Source: an uncultured Bacteroidales bacterium
GTDB taxonomy: Bacteria > Bacteroidota > Bacteroidia > Bacteroidales > Paludibacteraceae
Assembly: GCA_903929065.1 (NCBI GenBank)
Contig: CAIYTJ010000415.1
Span: forward strand, 1 to 7,265
Length of the DNA: 7,265 bases
Direction: 5' to 3'
The position numbers and the translations under genes were made by a program. The notes beneath the pieces are model-generated. The model ran no database searches. It had not been told where the DNA came from and worked only from the letters and a program-made list of their open reading frames with translations. Positions 1 through 6,533 of the stretch are shown here, piece by piece (the stretch's first letter is position 1; each line of letters starts with the position of its first letter).

Positions 1-1915
1 ATGAAGAAACACCCATGATATGAACATCGTTTTCTACGGCTTGTTTTGCTGCTTCGGCAGGAGTTTGGAACAATGGTCCCATATCTACGTCGAAACCGCA
101 GTCGGCATAACCGGTAGCTACAACTTTTGCACCACGATCGTGACCATCCTGACCCATTTTAGCAATCATGATACGAGGACGACGGCCTTCTTTCTTGGCA
201 AATTTCTCTGTCAATTCGCAAGCTTTGATAAAGCTAGCATCGTTTTTAGTTTCTGATGAATACACGCCTGAAATTGTTCTGATTGTTGCTTTATAACGTC
301 CTGCAACTGCTTCGCAGGCATCTGATATTTCGCCTAAAGAAGCGCGAACTCTTGCAGCTTCTACGGCCAATTCTAATAAGTTACCGTTTCCGGTTTTAGC
401 ACATTCGGTAATGGCAGCCAAAGCAGCTTGAACAGCAGCTTCGTCGCGATTAGCACGCAATTCTTTCAACCGTTCGATTTGTTGAATACGAACTGCTGTG
501 TTGTCCACTTCCAAAATATCGATGGGGTCTTCTTTTTCCAAACGGAATTGGTTTACACCCACAATTACCTGACTTCCTGAGTCGATACGTGCTTGTGTAC
601 GTGCTGAAGCTTCTTCGATACGCATTTTTGGAACACCGGTTTCGATAGCAGCAGCCATACCACCCAGTTTTTCTACTTCTTCAATCAACGCCCAGGCTTT
701 TTCAGCCAAGTCATTAGTCAATGATTCTACATAGAAAGAACCTGCCCAAGGATCCACCTCACGGCAAATATCAGTTTCCTGTTGGATATAAATTTGTGTG
801 TTGCGGGCAATACGAGCCGAGAAATCGGTTGGCAAAGCGATAGCTTCGTCCAACGCATTGGTGTGAAGCGATTGAGTGTGACCCAAGGCTGCAGCCATAG
901 CTTCGATACAAGTACGACCAACGTTGTTGAACGGATCTTGCTCAGTCAATGACCAACCTGAAGTTTGCGAGTGTGTACGCAACGCCAATGATTTTGGGTT
1001 TTTAGGGTTGAATTGTTTTACGATTTTTGCCCACAACATACGTGCAGCACGCATTTTGGCAATTTCCATAAAGTGATTCATACCAATAGCCCAGAAGAAT
1101 GACAAACGTGGAGCGAATGAGTCGATATCCATACCTGCATTTACTCCGGCACGAAGATATTCAAGACCATCAGCCAATGTGTAAGCCAACTCAATATCGG
1201 CAGTTGCACCGGCTTCCTGCATGTGATAACCTGAGATAGAGATAGAGTTGAACTTAGGCATTTTTTGAGAAGTAAACTCAAAAATGTCGGCAATAATTTT
1301 CATCGAGAATTTTGGTGGGTAAATATAAGTATTACGCACCATGAATTCTTTCAAAATATCGTTTTGGATCGTTCCGGCCATTTCTTCCAGTTTAGCACCT
1401 TGCTCCAAACCTGCATTGATATAAAATGCGAGGATAGGAAGTACAGCACCGTTCATGGTCATAGAAACCGACATTTTATTCAATGGAATACCATCGAACA
1501 ATACTTTCATGTCTTCAACCGAACAGATAGATACACCCGCTTTACCAACATCGCCCACCACACGTTCATGGTCAGCATCGTATCCACGGTGTGTAGCCAA
1601 GTCGAAAGCTACCGAAAGACCTTTTTGACCTGCAGCAAGGTTACGACGGTAGAAAGCATTTGATTCTTCAGCGGTAGAGAATCCGGCGTATTGACGGATA
1701 GTCCAAGGTTGCATAGCGTACATTACCGAGTAAGGTCCGCGTAAATATGGAGGAAGACCGGCAGCATAGTTCAAATGCTCCATACCTTCCAAATCATCTT
1801 TTGTATAAAATGGCTTAACCGGAATCAGTTCCGCAGTTAGCCAACTGCTATCAGCCTGCTGAGCAGTAGATGCAGCTACATTTTTAATGTCTATATTTTT
1901 GAAATTTGGTTTCAT
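1..1915 (-). CDS. mutB: Methylmalonyl-CoA mutase large (catalytic) subunit, C-terminus cut by window edge
   Basis: Adenosylcobalamin-dependent subunit that interconverts succinyl-CoA and (R)-methylmalonyl-CoA in the cytoplasm, the carbon-skeleton step of the succinate-propionate pathway. It is open from ATG at 1915 to the left edge, giving 638 complete codons; the family is usually a little over 700 residues, so only the last part of the B12 domain is missing. The N-terminal TIM-barrel domain carries RQYAGF (Tyr76), VRNTYIYPP (Arg194) and SGYHMQEAGA (His231). These match Tyr89, Arg207 and His244 of the Propionibacterium enzyme with a constant offset of 13. The cobalamin motif DGHDRG is at residues 590-595, with His592 as the expected lower cobalt ligand. 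It starts 86 bp after the ORF6N stop, with an A-rich leader and no Shine-Dalgarno sequence. Its usual partner mutA lies upstream beyond the ORF6N gene. Identification is very secure. Confidence 0.97.
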   Translation of the reverse strand, partial: MKPNFKNIDIKNVAASTAQQADSSWLTAELIPVKPFYTKDDLEGMEHLNYAAGLPPYLRGPYSVMYAMQPWTIRQYAGFSTAEESNAFYRRNLAAGQKGLSVAFDLATHRGYDADHERVVGDVGKAGVSICSVEDMKVLFDGIPLNKMSVSMTMNGAVLPILAFYINAGLEQGAKLEEMAGTIQNDILKEFMVRNTYIYPPKFSMKIIADIFEFTSQKMPKFNSISISGYHMQEAGATADIELAYTLADGLEYLRAGVNAGMDIDSFAPRLSFFWAIGMNHFMEIAKMRAARMLWAKIVKQFNPKNPKSLALRTHSQTSGWSLTEQDPFNNVGRTCIEAMAAALGHTQSLHTNALDEAIALPTDFSARIARNTQIYIQQETDICREVDPWAGSFYVESLTNDLAEKAWALIEEVEKLGGMAAAIETGVPKMRIEEASARTQARIDSGSQVIVGVNQFRLEKEDPIDILEVDNTAVRIQQIERLKELRANRDEAAVQAALAAITECAKTGNGNLLELAVEAARVRASLGEISDACEAVAGRYKATIRTISGVYSSETKNDASFIKACELTEKFAKKEGRRPRIMIAKMGQDGHDRGAKVVATGYADCGFDVDMGPLFQTPAEAAKQAVENDVHIMGVSS

Positions 1916-1934
1916 TTTTTTTAGATTTTTAGAA

Positions 1935-1955
1935 TCAAGAACCAAGAGTCAAGAC
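1935..1955 (-). repeat. Short heptamer tandem repeat ahead of mutB
   Basis: Three contiguous 7-bp units, TCAAGAA, CCAAGAG and TCAAGAC on the plus strand (consensus YCAAGAN), lie in the 86-bp gap between the ORF6N stop and the mutB start. On the transcribed minus strand they read as NTCTTGR units. No function can be assigned. They fall in the mutB leader if mutB is co-transcribed with the genes above it. The array is short and degenerate, so chance or simple slippage is possible. Confidence 0.4.
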
Positions 1956-2001
1956 AAAACTGTCAATTTAAAAGATTCAAAATTCGATTTTTACTAAATA
2001 A

Positions 2002-2568
2002 TTATTTATGAGGTTGTTTGTCGAAACCTATTGGATTTCGTGGTTTATTGATTTGCTTTTGCGTGGAAGCCAACTCAGATAAAGCTATGTAAATATCATC
2101 GAATTGTTTATCATATTCTTCATGATCTTTACCTAAACTCTCCATATCTTCAGTTAAAGCCTTTATTTGCTTTTTAATAGCAATTAATTCCTTTTCTGTA
2201 TTATTGGTAGCCAACGCATAATTACGAATTACAACAAAAGCCCGCATAATATTGATATTGACTTGAATTGCAAGTGGCGAACGCAAAATGCCAGACAACA
2301 TTGCCACGCCCTCTTGGGTAAAAGCATAAGGCGTAGCCGGACTGAATTTTGCATTTTCGGGTAGGTTATCACAATTTGCGATAAGCTCTAACCATTCTGC
2401 CTTTGTGAGTTGAAACATGAAATCACTTGGAAAGCGTTCAACATTTCGTTTCACTGTTTGCTTCAATATTCGATTTTCTACAACATACAAAGCAGAAAGG
2501 TCGAAATCTAACATGACTTTTAAACCTCTCAGTTCATATATTTTGCTTTGGATAAGTTGTAATTCCAT
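2002..2568 (-). CDS. ORF6N-domain (phage-type putative DNA-binding) protein inserted between mutA and mutB
   Basis: 188 residues. The ORF6N domain covers roughly residues 8-95: a YELRGLKVMLDFDLSALY start, then VKRNVERFPSDFMFQLT (39-55) and PYAFTQEGVAMLSGIL (80-95), the hallmark segments of the family. The segment between the last two blocks is L-I-A-N-C-D-N-L (62-69), encoded by a near-palindrome that also occurs in front of the gene. Residues 124-172 are charged and helical, probably a coiled coil, followed by RNPIGF (177-182) near the end, as in many chromosomal relatives. ORF6N was defined in phage proteins related to KilA-N regulators and is presumed to bind DNA; no target is known to me. 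The gene lies 40 bp after mutA and 86 bp before mutB, in the same direction, and has no metabolic link to them. It looks like a later insertion into the operon. Family assignment is firm; the role is unknown. Confidence 0.93.
   Translation of the reverse strand: MELQLIQSKIYELRGLKVMLDFDLSALYVVENRILKQTVKRNVERFPSDFMFQLTKAEWLELIANCDNLPENAKFSPATPYAFTQEGVAMLSGILRSPLAIQVNINIMRAFVVIRNYALATNNTEKELIAIKKQIKALTEDMESLGKDHEEYDKQFDDIYIALSELASTQKQINKPRNPIGFDKQPHK
2363..2387. promoter_or_regulatory. Intragenic near-palindrome matching the upstream operator-like site
   Basis: Arms AGGTTATCACAA (2363-2374) and TTGCGATAAGCT (2376-2387) flank a single T; 10 of 12 positions pair. Compared with the minus-strand reading of the perfect palindrome at 2585-2609, 23 of 25 bases are identical, differing only at 2379 and 2385. 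It encodes residues 62-69 of the ORF6N protein. A match this long within 200 bp is unlikely by chance. A second protein-binding site or a common origin with the upstream copy is inferred, not shown. Confidence 0.6.
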
Positions 2569-2584
2569 ATTTATCCGGGATTAT

Positions 2585-2609
2585 AGGTTATCACAAATTG
2601 TGATAACCT
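2585..2609. promoter_or_regulatory. Perfect 12-bp-arm palindrome ahead of the ORF6N gene (putative operator)
   Basis: Arms AGGTTATCACAA (2585-2596) and TTGTGATAACCT (2598-2609) are exact inverted copies around one central A. The site overlaps the last base of the mutA stop codon and ends 16 bp before the ORF6N ATG at 2568. It is the right size and symmetry for a dimeric DNA-binding protein. In RNA it could also fold as a stem, but the downstream sequence has no U-tract, so it is not a standard intrinsic terminator. The ORF6N product is the obvious candidate ligand, by inference only. Confidence 0.6.
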
Positions 2610-4504
2610 TAGTTGATACCAAGCTTTAGGTTAAACTCTTTCAGCGTATCTAGCACATTTGATTTCACATTGATGAAATATTCAATTCCTTGTGCTTTTA
2701 ATTCATCCATGTTAGCAGGTGCTCCTGCAACTACCAAAATAGCTTTCCCTTTTGAAACTGTGTAAGCAGCAGGTGCAAGTTCAGCATATTCATCGTCGCT
2801 TGAGCAAAGAACAATAATGTCAGCTCTTACTTTTTGGGCAGCAGCAACACCTTCTTCGACAGTTGAGAAACCTAAGTTATCAACAACGTCATAACCAGCA
2901 CAAGCAAAGAAGTTACAAGAGAACTGAGCACGAGCCAAACGCATTGCTAAGCTACCAATAGTCAACATGAATGCTTTTGGACGTTTAGCAGCACCTTCAG
3001 TAGCGAAACGTAATGCTTCGAATTCGGCAGCGCCACGTACCGGTAACAGTTTTTCTGTACCGCTGTGTAAGCAACCACAACCACATGAATCTTCTTTTTG
3101 TACTTTTTCAGCTCCAATTTCATTGAAGTTAGGGAACTGGTTAGTTCCTAACAATACTTCGCGACGACTTGATACGGCTTTCAAACGAGCAGCAGCAGTT
3201 GCTTTAATGGCTTGTTGAACTGAACCTGAAGTTACAGCAGCAAAGAAACCACCGTTATCTTCTACTTCCAGGAAGATTTTCCAGGCCTGAGCAGCAATTT
3301 CGTTAGTCAATGTTTCGATATAATAAGAACCAGCTGCAGGGTCAGCTACTTTATCGAAATGACATTCTTCTTTCAATAATAATTGTTGGTTACGGGCAAT
3401 TCGTTCCGAGAAATCGTCAGCAGGTTTGTATACCGAATCGTAACTCAACACAGTAAGTGAATTTACTCCACCTAATGTTGCGCTCATAGCTTCAGTTTGG
3501 GTACGAAGCATATTTACGTTAGCGTCAAAAATGGTTTTGTTGAAAGTTGAAGTTTCAGCATGAATGCGCATTTTGGCAGCACATTTGCAAATACCGTTAA
3601 CAGTGCTTTTACAGTCTTCCACTTTACAAGCAGGTTGGTAAGCATCCACAATGTTAGCCCACAACAAGCGGGCAGCACGGAATTTGGCAATTTCCATAAA
3701 GTAATTGCCGCTTACTCCAAAGCTGAATTTAATTTTTTTAGCGGCCAATGAAGTGTCAACGCCGGCTTCAACCAATGACGACAGGTATTCGTTACCCCAA
3801 GCCAGTGCATAACCCAATTCCTGAGCAATATAAGCTCCACCATTGCTTAATGTTGTCGCATTTACGCCAATCACACGGTAGAACGGCAAACCAATAGCAG
3901 CAAGAACTGTTGCTTTAGCTTTTGCAGTGATTTCTTCTTTGGTCAATTCTTTGCCAGCCTGCAACATGCGGTTGATGGGGTCGAAGTTGATAGAGCCCTG
4001 CAATTTTTTCACGTCGTACTCTTTCGATTTGAAATAGTCGGTCAAAATAGTTGCCAGGTTAGCAGCTGAACTAATACAAATACAGAAGTTAAGTTCAACG
4101 CAATCAGCTGCAATACCATTCAGTAAAGTTGCGATGTAATCGGCGCTTAATTCTTCTTTTTTGAGTTTGAAACCCAGTGAAGTAACACCTTTAAACAAAA
4201 TGTCCAATGCTTTTGCATTGGCATCTTTAGCTGATTCTACTACGATGTTCTGACGAACAAACCACTCGTTGTCGGCTTTTGTTCCGCGAACAAAAGGGAA
4301 AACACCCGGAGCTGCATCCTTAGTTTGCAAGCCGGCAATGTCTTCTGCACGATAGAAAGGCAACACGCTGAAGCCTTCGTTGGTTTTCCAAACGAGCTTC
4401 TTGTTGAAGTCAGCTCCTTTAAGGTCGACTGTGATTTTATCCATCCATTGCTGTGCGCTAACCGGTGGAAAATCAGCCAATAAATTCAATTTTTTTTCTG
4501 CCAT
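2609..4504 (-). CDS. mutA: Methylmalonyl-CoA mutase small (non-catalytic) subunit
   Basis: 631 residues, first gene of the operon. It pairs with MutB to form the heterodimeric mutase. It shares the mutase fold, for example GVSGNYFMEIAKFRAARLLWANIV (263-286), MRIHAETSTFN (312-322) and ADPAAGSYYIETLTNEI (387-403), matching the MutB blocks. The C-terminal B12-like domain (about 508-631) has lost the DxHxxG cobalamin motif: the equivalent stretch is LTIGSLAMRLARAQ (514-527). It should therefore not bind cobalamin, which is the normal state for small subunits. Two unusual cysteine groups are present: CKVEDCKSTVNGICKC (293-308), an insertion relative to MutB, and CGCGC (474-478) in the linker before the B12-like domain. 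The start at 4504 is supported by MAEKKLNLLADFPP and by a promoter-like box 36 bp upstream. The stop codon overlaps a palindrome. Identification is very secure. Confidence 0.96.
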   Translation of the reverse strand: MAEKKLNLLADFPPVSAQQWMDKITVDLKGADFNKKLVWKTNEGFSVLPFYRAEDIAGLQTKDAAPGVFPFVRGTKADNEWFVRQNIVVESAKDANAKALDILFKGVTSLGFKLKKEELSADYIATLLNGIAADCVELNFCICISSAANLATILTDYFKSKEYDVKKLQGSINFDPINRMLQAGKELTKEEITAKAKATVLAAIGLPFYRVIGVNATTLSNGGAYIAQELGYALAWGNEYLSSLVEAGVDTSLAAKKIKFSFGVSGNYFMEIAKFRAARLLWANIVDAYQPACKVEDCKSTVNGICKCAAKMRIHAETSTFNKTIFDANVNMLRTQTEAMSATLGGVNSLTVLSYDSVYKPADDFSERIARNQQLLLKEECHFDKVADPAAGSYYIETLTNEIAAQAWKIFLEVEDNGGFFAAVTSGSVQQAIKATAAARLKAVSSRREVLLGTNQFPNFNEIGAEKVQKEDSCGCGCLHSGTEKLLPVRGAAEFEALRFATEGAAKRPKAFMLTIGSLAMRLARAQFSCNFFACAGYDVVDNLGFSTVEEGVAAAQKVRADIIVLCSSDDEYAELAPAAYTVSKGKAILVVAGAPANMDELKAQGIEYFINVKSNVLDTLKEFNLKLGIN

Positions 4505-4539
4505 AATATTGTTTAATAATCTAATTTTCTTAGAGACCG

Positions 4540-4571
4540 CAAAATTACTACTTTCATTTGAGTTAGACGAA
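4540..4571 (-). promoter_or_regulatory. Putative Bacteroidetes-type promoter for mutA
   Basis: Reading the minus strand, TAATTTTG at 4547-4540 fits the -7 consensus TAnnTTTG exactly. TTCG at 4571-4568 is a weak match to the TTTG -33 box, with 20 bp between them. Transcription would start near 4533, giving a leader of about 30 nt before the mutA ATG at 4504. The prediction rests on consensus match and position only. Confidence 0.5.
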
Positions 4572-4605
4572 TTTTTTGATAATGAATTAAAGAAAAATTT
4601 CGGTA

Positions 4606-4639
4606 ATTGGCTTGAAAAACATTATATAACCTAATTTTG
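4606..4639 (+). promoter_or_regulatory. Putative Bacteroidetes-type promoter for the SRPBCC-tspO-DUF1003 genes
   Basis: TAATTTTG at 4632-4639 matches the -7 consensus TAnnTTTG exactly and is the same 8-mer as the divergent mutA box. ATTG at 4606-4609 lies 22 bp before it and CTTG at 4611-4614 lies 17 bp before it; either could serve as an imperfect -33 box. The start codon of the first gene is at 4686, so the leader would be about 40 nt. Confidence 0.45.
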
Positions 4640-4685
4640 TTACGTATTAAATAAGAATAGAATCTGAATATTTATTAAAATCCAA

Positions 4686-5138
4686 ATGAAAAAACTCAAA
4701 CAAGAACAATTTCTACCCATCTCACTCGACGAAGCCTGGAAATTCTTTGCCACTCCGAAAAACTTAAATGAAGTCACACCCGACGATATGGTTTTCGAAA
4801 TTATTTCCGAACTACCTGAGACCATGTATGCCGGCTTGCTGATTAATTACCGGCTGAAACCAATGCTGAATATCCCTATCAACTGGTGTACGGAGATTAC
4901 TCACATCAAAGAAAAAGAATATTTCGTGGATGAACAGCGCAAAGGTCCTTACCTTATATGGCATCACGAACATCATTTCAAAGCAGTTAACGGCGGTGTA
5001 TTAATGACGGATATTTTGCACTATGATATTGGAAAGTGGATATTTGGCCGGATTGCCGGGAAGTTATTTGTTGATAAGAAAGTAAAAGGTATTTTTGAGT
5101 ACAGGAATAGAACTTTGGAAACTTACTTTAAAAAATAA
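4686..5138 (+). CDS. SRPBCC-superfamily (START/Bet v1-like) ligand-binding-fold protein
   Basis: 150 residues with no signal peptide or membrane segment, so probably cytoplasmic. The pattern is that of the small SRPBCC family grouped with COG4276-type proteins: W18-x-FF in the first helix, PKNLNEVTP (24-32), MYAG (47-50), INYRLKP (53-59), W67-x-TEI, FVDEQRKGPY (80-89) and WHHEHHF (92-98). The SRPBCC fold is a helix-grip with a deep hydrophobic pocket; the ligand here is unknown. It is the first of three plus-strand genes, and its stop codon is 4 bp from the tspO ATG, so the two are almost certainly co-transcribed. In other bacteria, relatives often sit close to photolyase and tspO genes, but no photolyase is visible here. 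Superfamily assignment is good; no enzymatic function is claimed. Confidence 0.87.
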   Translation: MKKLKQEQFLPISLDEAWKFFATPKNLNEVTPDDMVFEIISELPETMYAGLLINYRLKPMLNIPINWCTEITHIKEKEYFVDEQRKGPYLIWHHEHHFKAVNGGVLMTDILHYDIGKWIFGRIAGKLFVDKKVKGIFEYRNRTLETYFKK

Positions 5139-5142
5139 AATT

Positions 5143-5613
5143 ATGAAATCACTACCTTTCAGGATTATTGTTTGTGCCATCATTTGTTTAACTCTAGGAA
5201 CTTTAAGCGGTTTAAGCACTATTGATGCTATTACCAATTGGTATCAATTTCTTGCCAAACCATCTTTTAATCCGCCAAACTGGATTTTTGGTCCGGTGTG
5301 GACATTACTGTATTTAATGATGGGAATTTCGTTGGGCATTATCTGGCATTCAACAAATAATAGTCGTAAAAAAGCCATGCAACTTTTTGCTGTTCAATTT
5401 GTGTTGAATCTTGGTTGGTCGTTTCTTTTCTTTAATCTACACATGTTTGGTACGGCTTATATTGAAATAATAGTCATGCTTATTGCAATTATCTTTACTA
5501 TCTTTGCTTTTTATAAAATCAATAAAACAGCAGCATATCTCCTGATTCCTTATTTGTGTTGGGTTACATTTGCCAGCTTTTTAAATTTGAGCATTTGGGT
5601 TTTAAACAAATAA
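5143..5613 (+). CDS. tspO: TspO/MBR family membrane protein
   Basis: 156 residues, the usual length for bacterial TspO (tryptophan-rich sensory protein, the homologue of the mitochondrial translocator protein/benzodiazepine receptor). It has five hydrophobic helices: about 6-25, 47-69, 78-98, 103-124 and 130-153. Family motifs are W33-Y34-x-x-LAKPSFNPPNWIFGPVW (37-53), Q85-x-x-LN-x-x-WSFLFF (88-97) and the last-helix WVTFASFLN (140-148). Family members bind porphyrins and similar ligands and have been tied to tetrapyrrole or light/oxidative stress responses; the exact role here is not known. I chose ATG at 5143, 4 bp after the SRPBCC stop. A longer in-frame ATG at 5095 would add 16 polar residues inside the SRPBCC gene and is unlikely. 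Identification is very secure. Confidence 0.95.
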   Translation: MKSLPFRIIVCAIICLTLGTLSGLSTIDAITNWYQFLAKPSFNPPNWIFGPVWTLLYLMMGISLGIIWHSTNNSRKKAMQLFAVQFVLNLGWSFLFFNLHMFGTAYIEIIVMLIAIIFTIFAFYKINKTAAYLLIPYLCWVTFASFLNLSIWVLNK

Positions 5614-5662
5614 TATATTTCAACAATTATAACTCGTACTTTCTAATTAAAAAGAATCAAGA

Positions 5663-6079
5663 ATGGAAAACAAAAAAAACTGGCATGCCAAGCATGTAGA
5701 ATCGATGAGTTTTGGTAATCGCATAGCCGATTCAGTAGCAAAAGGGATGGGATCGTGGAATTTCATCATTATTCAAACGGTATTAGTTGTCATTTGGATG
5801 GGATTAAACCTCGTAGGCTTCTTTTATCATTGGGATGTTTATCCGTTTATTCTGCTGAACTTACTATTTTCGACACAGGCAGCTTATGCAGCACCTATCA
5901 TTATGATGTCGCAAAACAGACAAAATGAACGCGACCGCATGCATGCCGAAGAAGATTACAAAACAAATGTGGATGCAAAAAAAGAAATTGAAGCATTGGC
6001 TGTTTTGTTGAAAAATATTGAAGTGGAGAAACTGGATAAAATTATCAAAATGATGGAGGAAATGAAGGCTGCAAAATAA
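5663..6079 (+). CDS. DUF1003 family inner-membrane protein
   Basis: 138 residues. The family pattern is clear: RIADSVAKGMGSWNFI (20-35), two hydrophobic segments (about 33-55 and 61-82) separated by HWDVYPFILLN (56-66), then the conserved SQNRQNERDRMHAEEDYKTN (83-102). The last 35 residues are Lys/Glu-rich and probably helical. Two membrane spans with a long charged C-terminal tail suggest that both ends lie on the cytoplasmic side. The function of DUF1003 is not established. It follows tspO by 49 bp with no good TAnnTTTG box between them, so it is probably the third gene of the same transcript. The next gene faces it from the other strand, 16 bp away. Family assignment is firm. Confidence 0.93.
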   Translation: MENKKNWHAKHVESMSFGNRIADSVAKGMGSWNFIIIQTVLVVIWMGLNLVGFFYHWDVYPFILLNLLFSTQAAYAAPIIMMSQNRQNERDRMHAEEDYKTNVDAKKEIEALAVLLKNIEVEKLDKIIKMMEEMKAAK

Positions 6080-6089
6080 ATCCAGCCTT
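6065..6089. terminator. Small hairpin at the DUF1003 stop, between convergent genes
   Basis: AAGGCTG (6065-6071) pairs perfectly with CAGCCTT (6083-6089) across an 11-nt A-rich loop that includes the DUF1003 stop codon. It sits where two transcripts converge and might act in both directions. The stem is short and neither side is followed by a proper U-run, so this is a weak call. Confidence 0.28.
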
Positions 6090-6095
6090 ATATTA

Positions 6096-6500
6096 TCAGT
6101 TTATTCTCACAAAAGTCATTCGGGCTGTATTAGGAATACCTGAATTATAGAAATTACCAATCTGAAGCACGTCAAACGTTGCATTCAACTTGTAATAATA
6201 CGGCTTGAAATTATAAGTACTTGATAGACCATAATAAAGCAAGATTGAATCGTTTCTGAACTTGAAATCATACAAACCTGCACTGGCTTTCGGAAGCATA
6301 TGCCCATTTCTGAGTTCTAATCCATTGTTTAGCCAAAACGAACCGCCAACCGAATCCAGGTAGTTGAACAAAAGCGTATCTTTCCGCTGCACGCTTTCCA
6401 CCCACTTGCCTTTCAGCTTGTAATAAGGTGGATTGTTCGTTTCGCAAGATATAAGGAATAAAATTCCAATGAAAAGGATAAGTTTAATGCTTGTTTTCAT
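6096..6500 (-). CDS. Small lipoprotein of unknown function
   Basis: 134 residues. It has a lipoprotein signal peptide: MKTSIKL, a hydrophobic core, then LFLISC with Cys19 as the expected lipidated residue. The mature protein (about 116 residues) is rich in aromatic and polar residues arranged like beta strands (LKGKWVES, FKFRNDSILLYYG, YYYKLNATFDVLQIG, ARMTFVRI). This suggests a small lipocalin-like or similar beta barrel, but I do not recognise a named family. The residues after Cys19 are ETNNPP, which lack a run of acidic residues, so surface export in Bacteroidetes style is not clearly signalled. It is convergent with the DUF1003 gene. A 47-bp hairpin repeat ends 33 bp before its ATG and could provide its promoter. 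The lipoprotein call is good; the fold is a guess. Confidence 0.82.
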   Translation of the reverse strand: MKTSIKLILFIGILFLISCETNNPPYYKLKGKWVESVQRKDTLLFNYLDSVGGSFWLNNGLELRNGHMLPKASAGLYDFKFRNDSILLYYGLSSTYNFKPYYYKLNATFDVLQIGNFYNSGIPNTARMTFVRIN

Positions 6501-6533
6501 ATTTGGTTTGATTTTAATAGGTTTTTAAATTTT

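Noticed and set aside
1222..1232. TGTGATAACCT inside mutB, identical to 11 bases of the ORF6N-associated palindrome
   Set aside because: Only a half-site with no partner arm. It encodes the conserved GYHM around catalytic His231, so protein constraint explains it. Treated as coincidence.
1265..1663. Plus-strand open frame of 132 codons opposite mutB
   Set aside because: It lies wholly antisense to the well-conserved mutB coding sequence and shows no recognisable domain; a codon-bias shadow.
2585..2609. Palindrome after mutA as an intrinsic terminator
   Set aside because: Reading the minus strand, the stem is followed by TATAATCCCGG with no U-run, and the stem is AT-rich with almost no loop. 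Operator-like symmetry fits better.
2417..2629. Plus-strand 70-codon frame across the ORF6N start and palindrome
   Set aside because: Antisense to a conserved ORF6N domain and to the end of mutA; no domain, no leader signals.
5095..5142. Longer tspO start adding 16 residues
   Set aside because: It would overlap the end of the SRPBCC gene by 44 bp and adds a polar stretch unlike TspO N-termini. ATG at 5143, just after the SRPBCC stop, gives the standard length.
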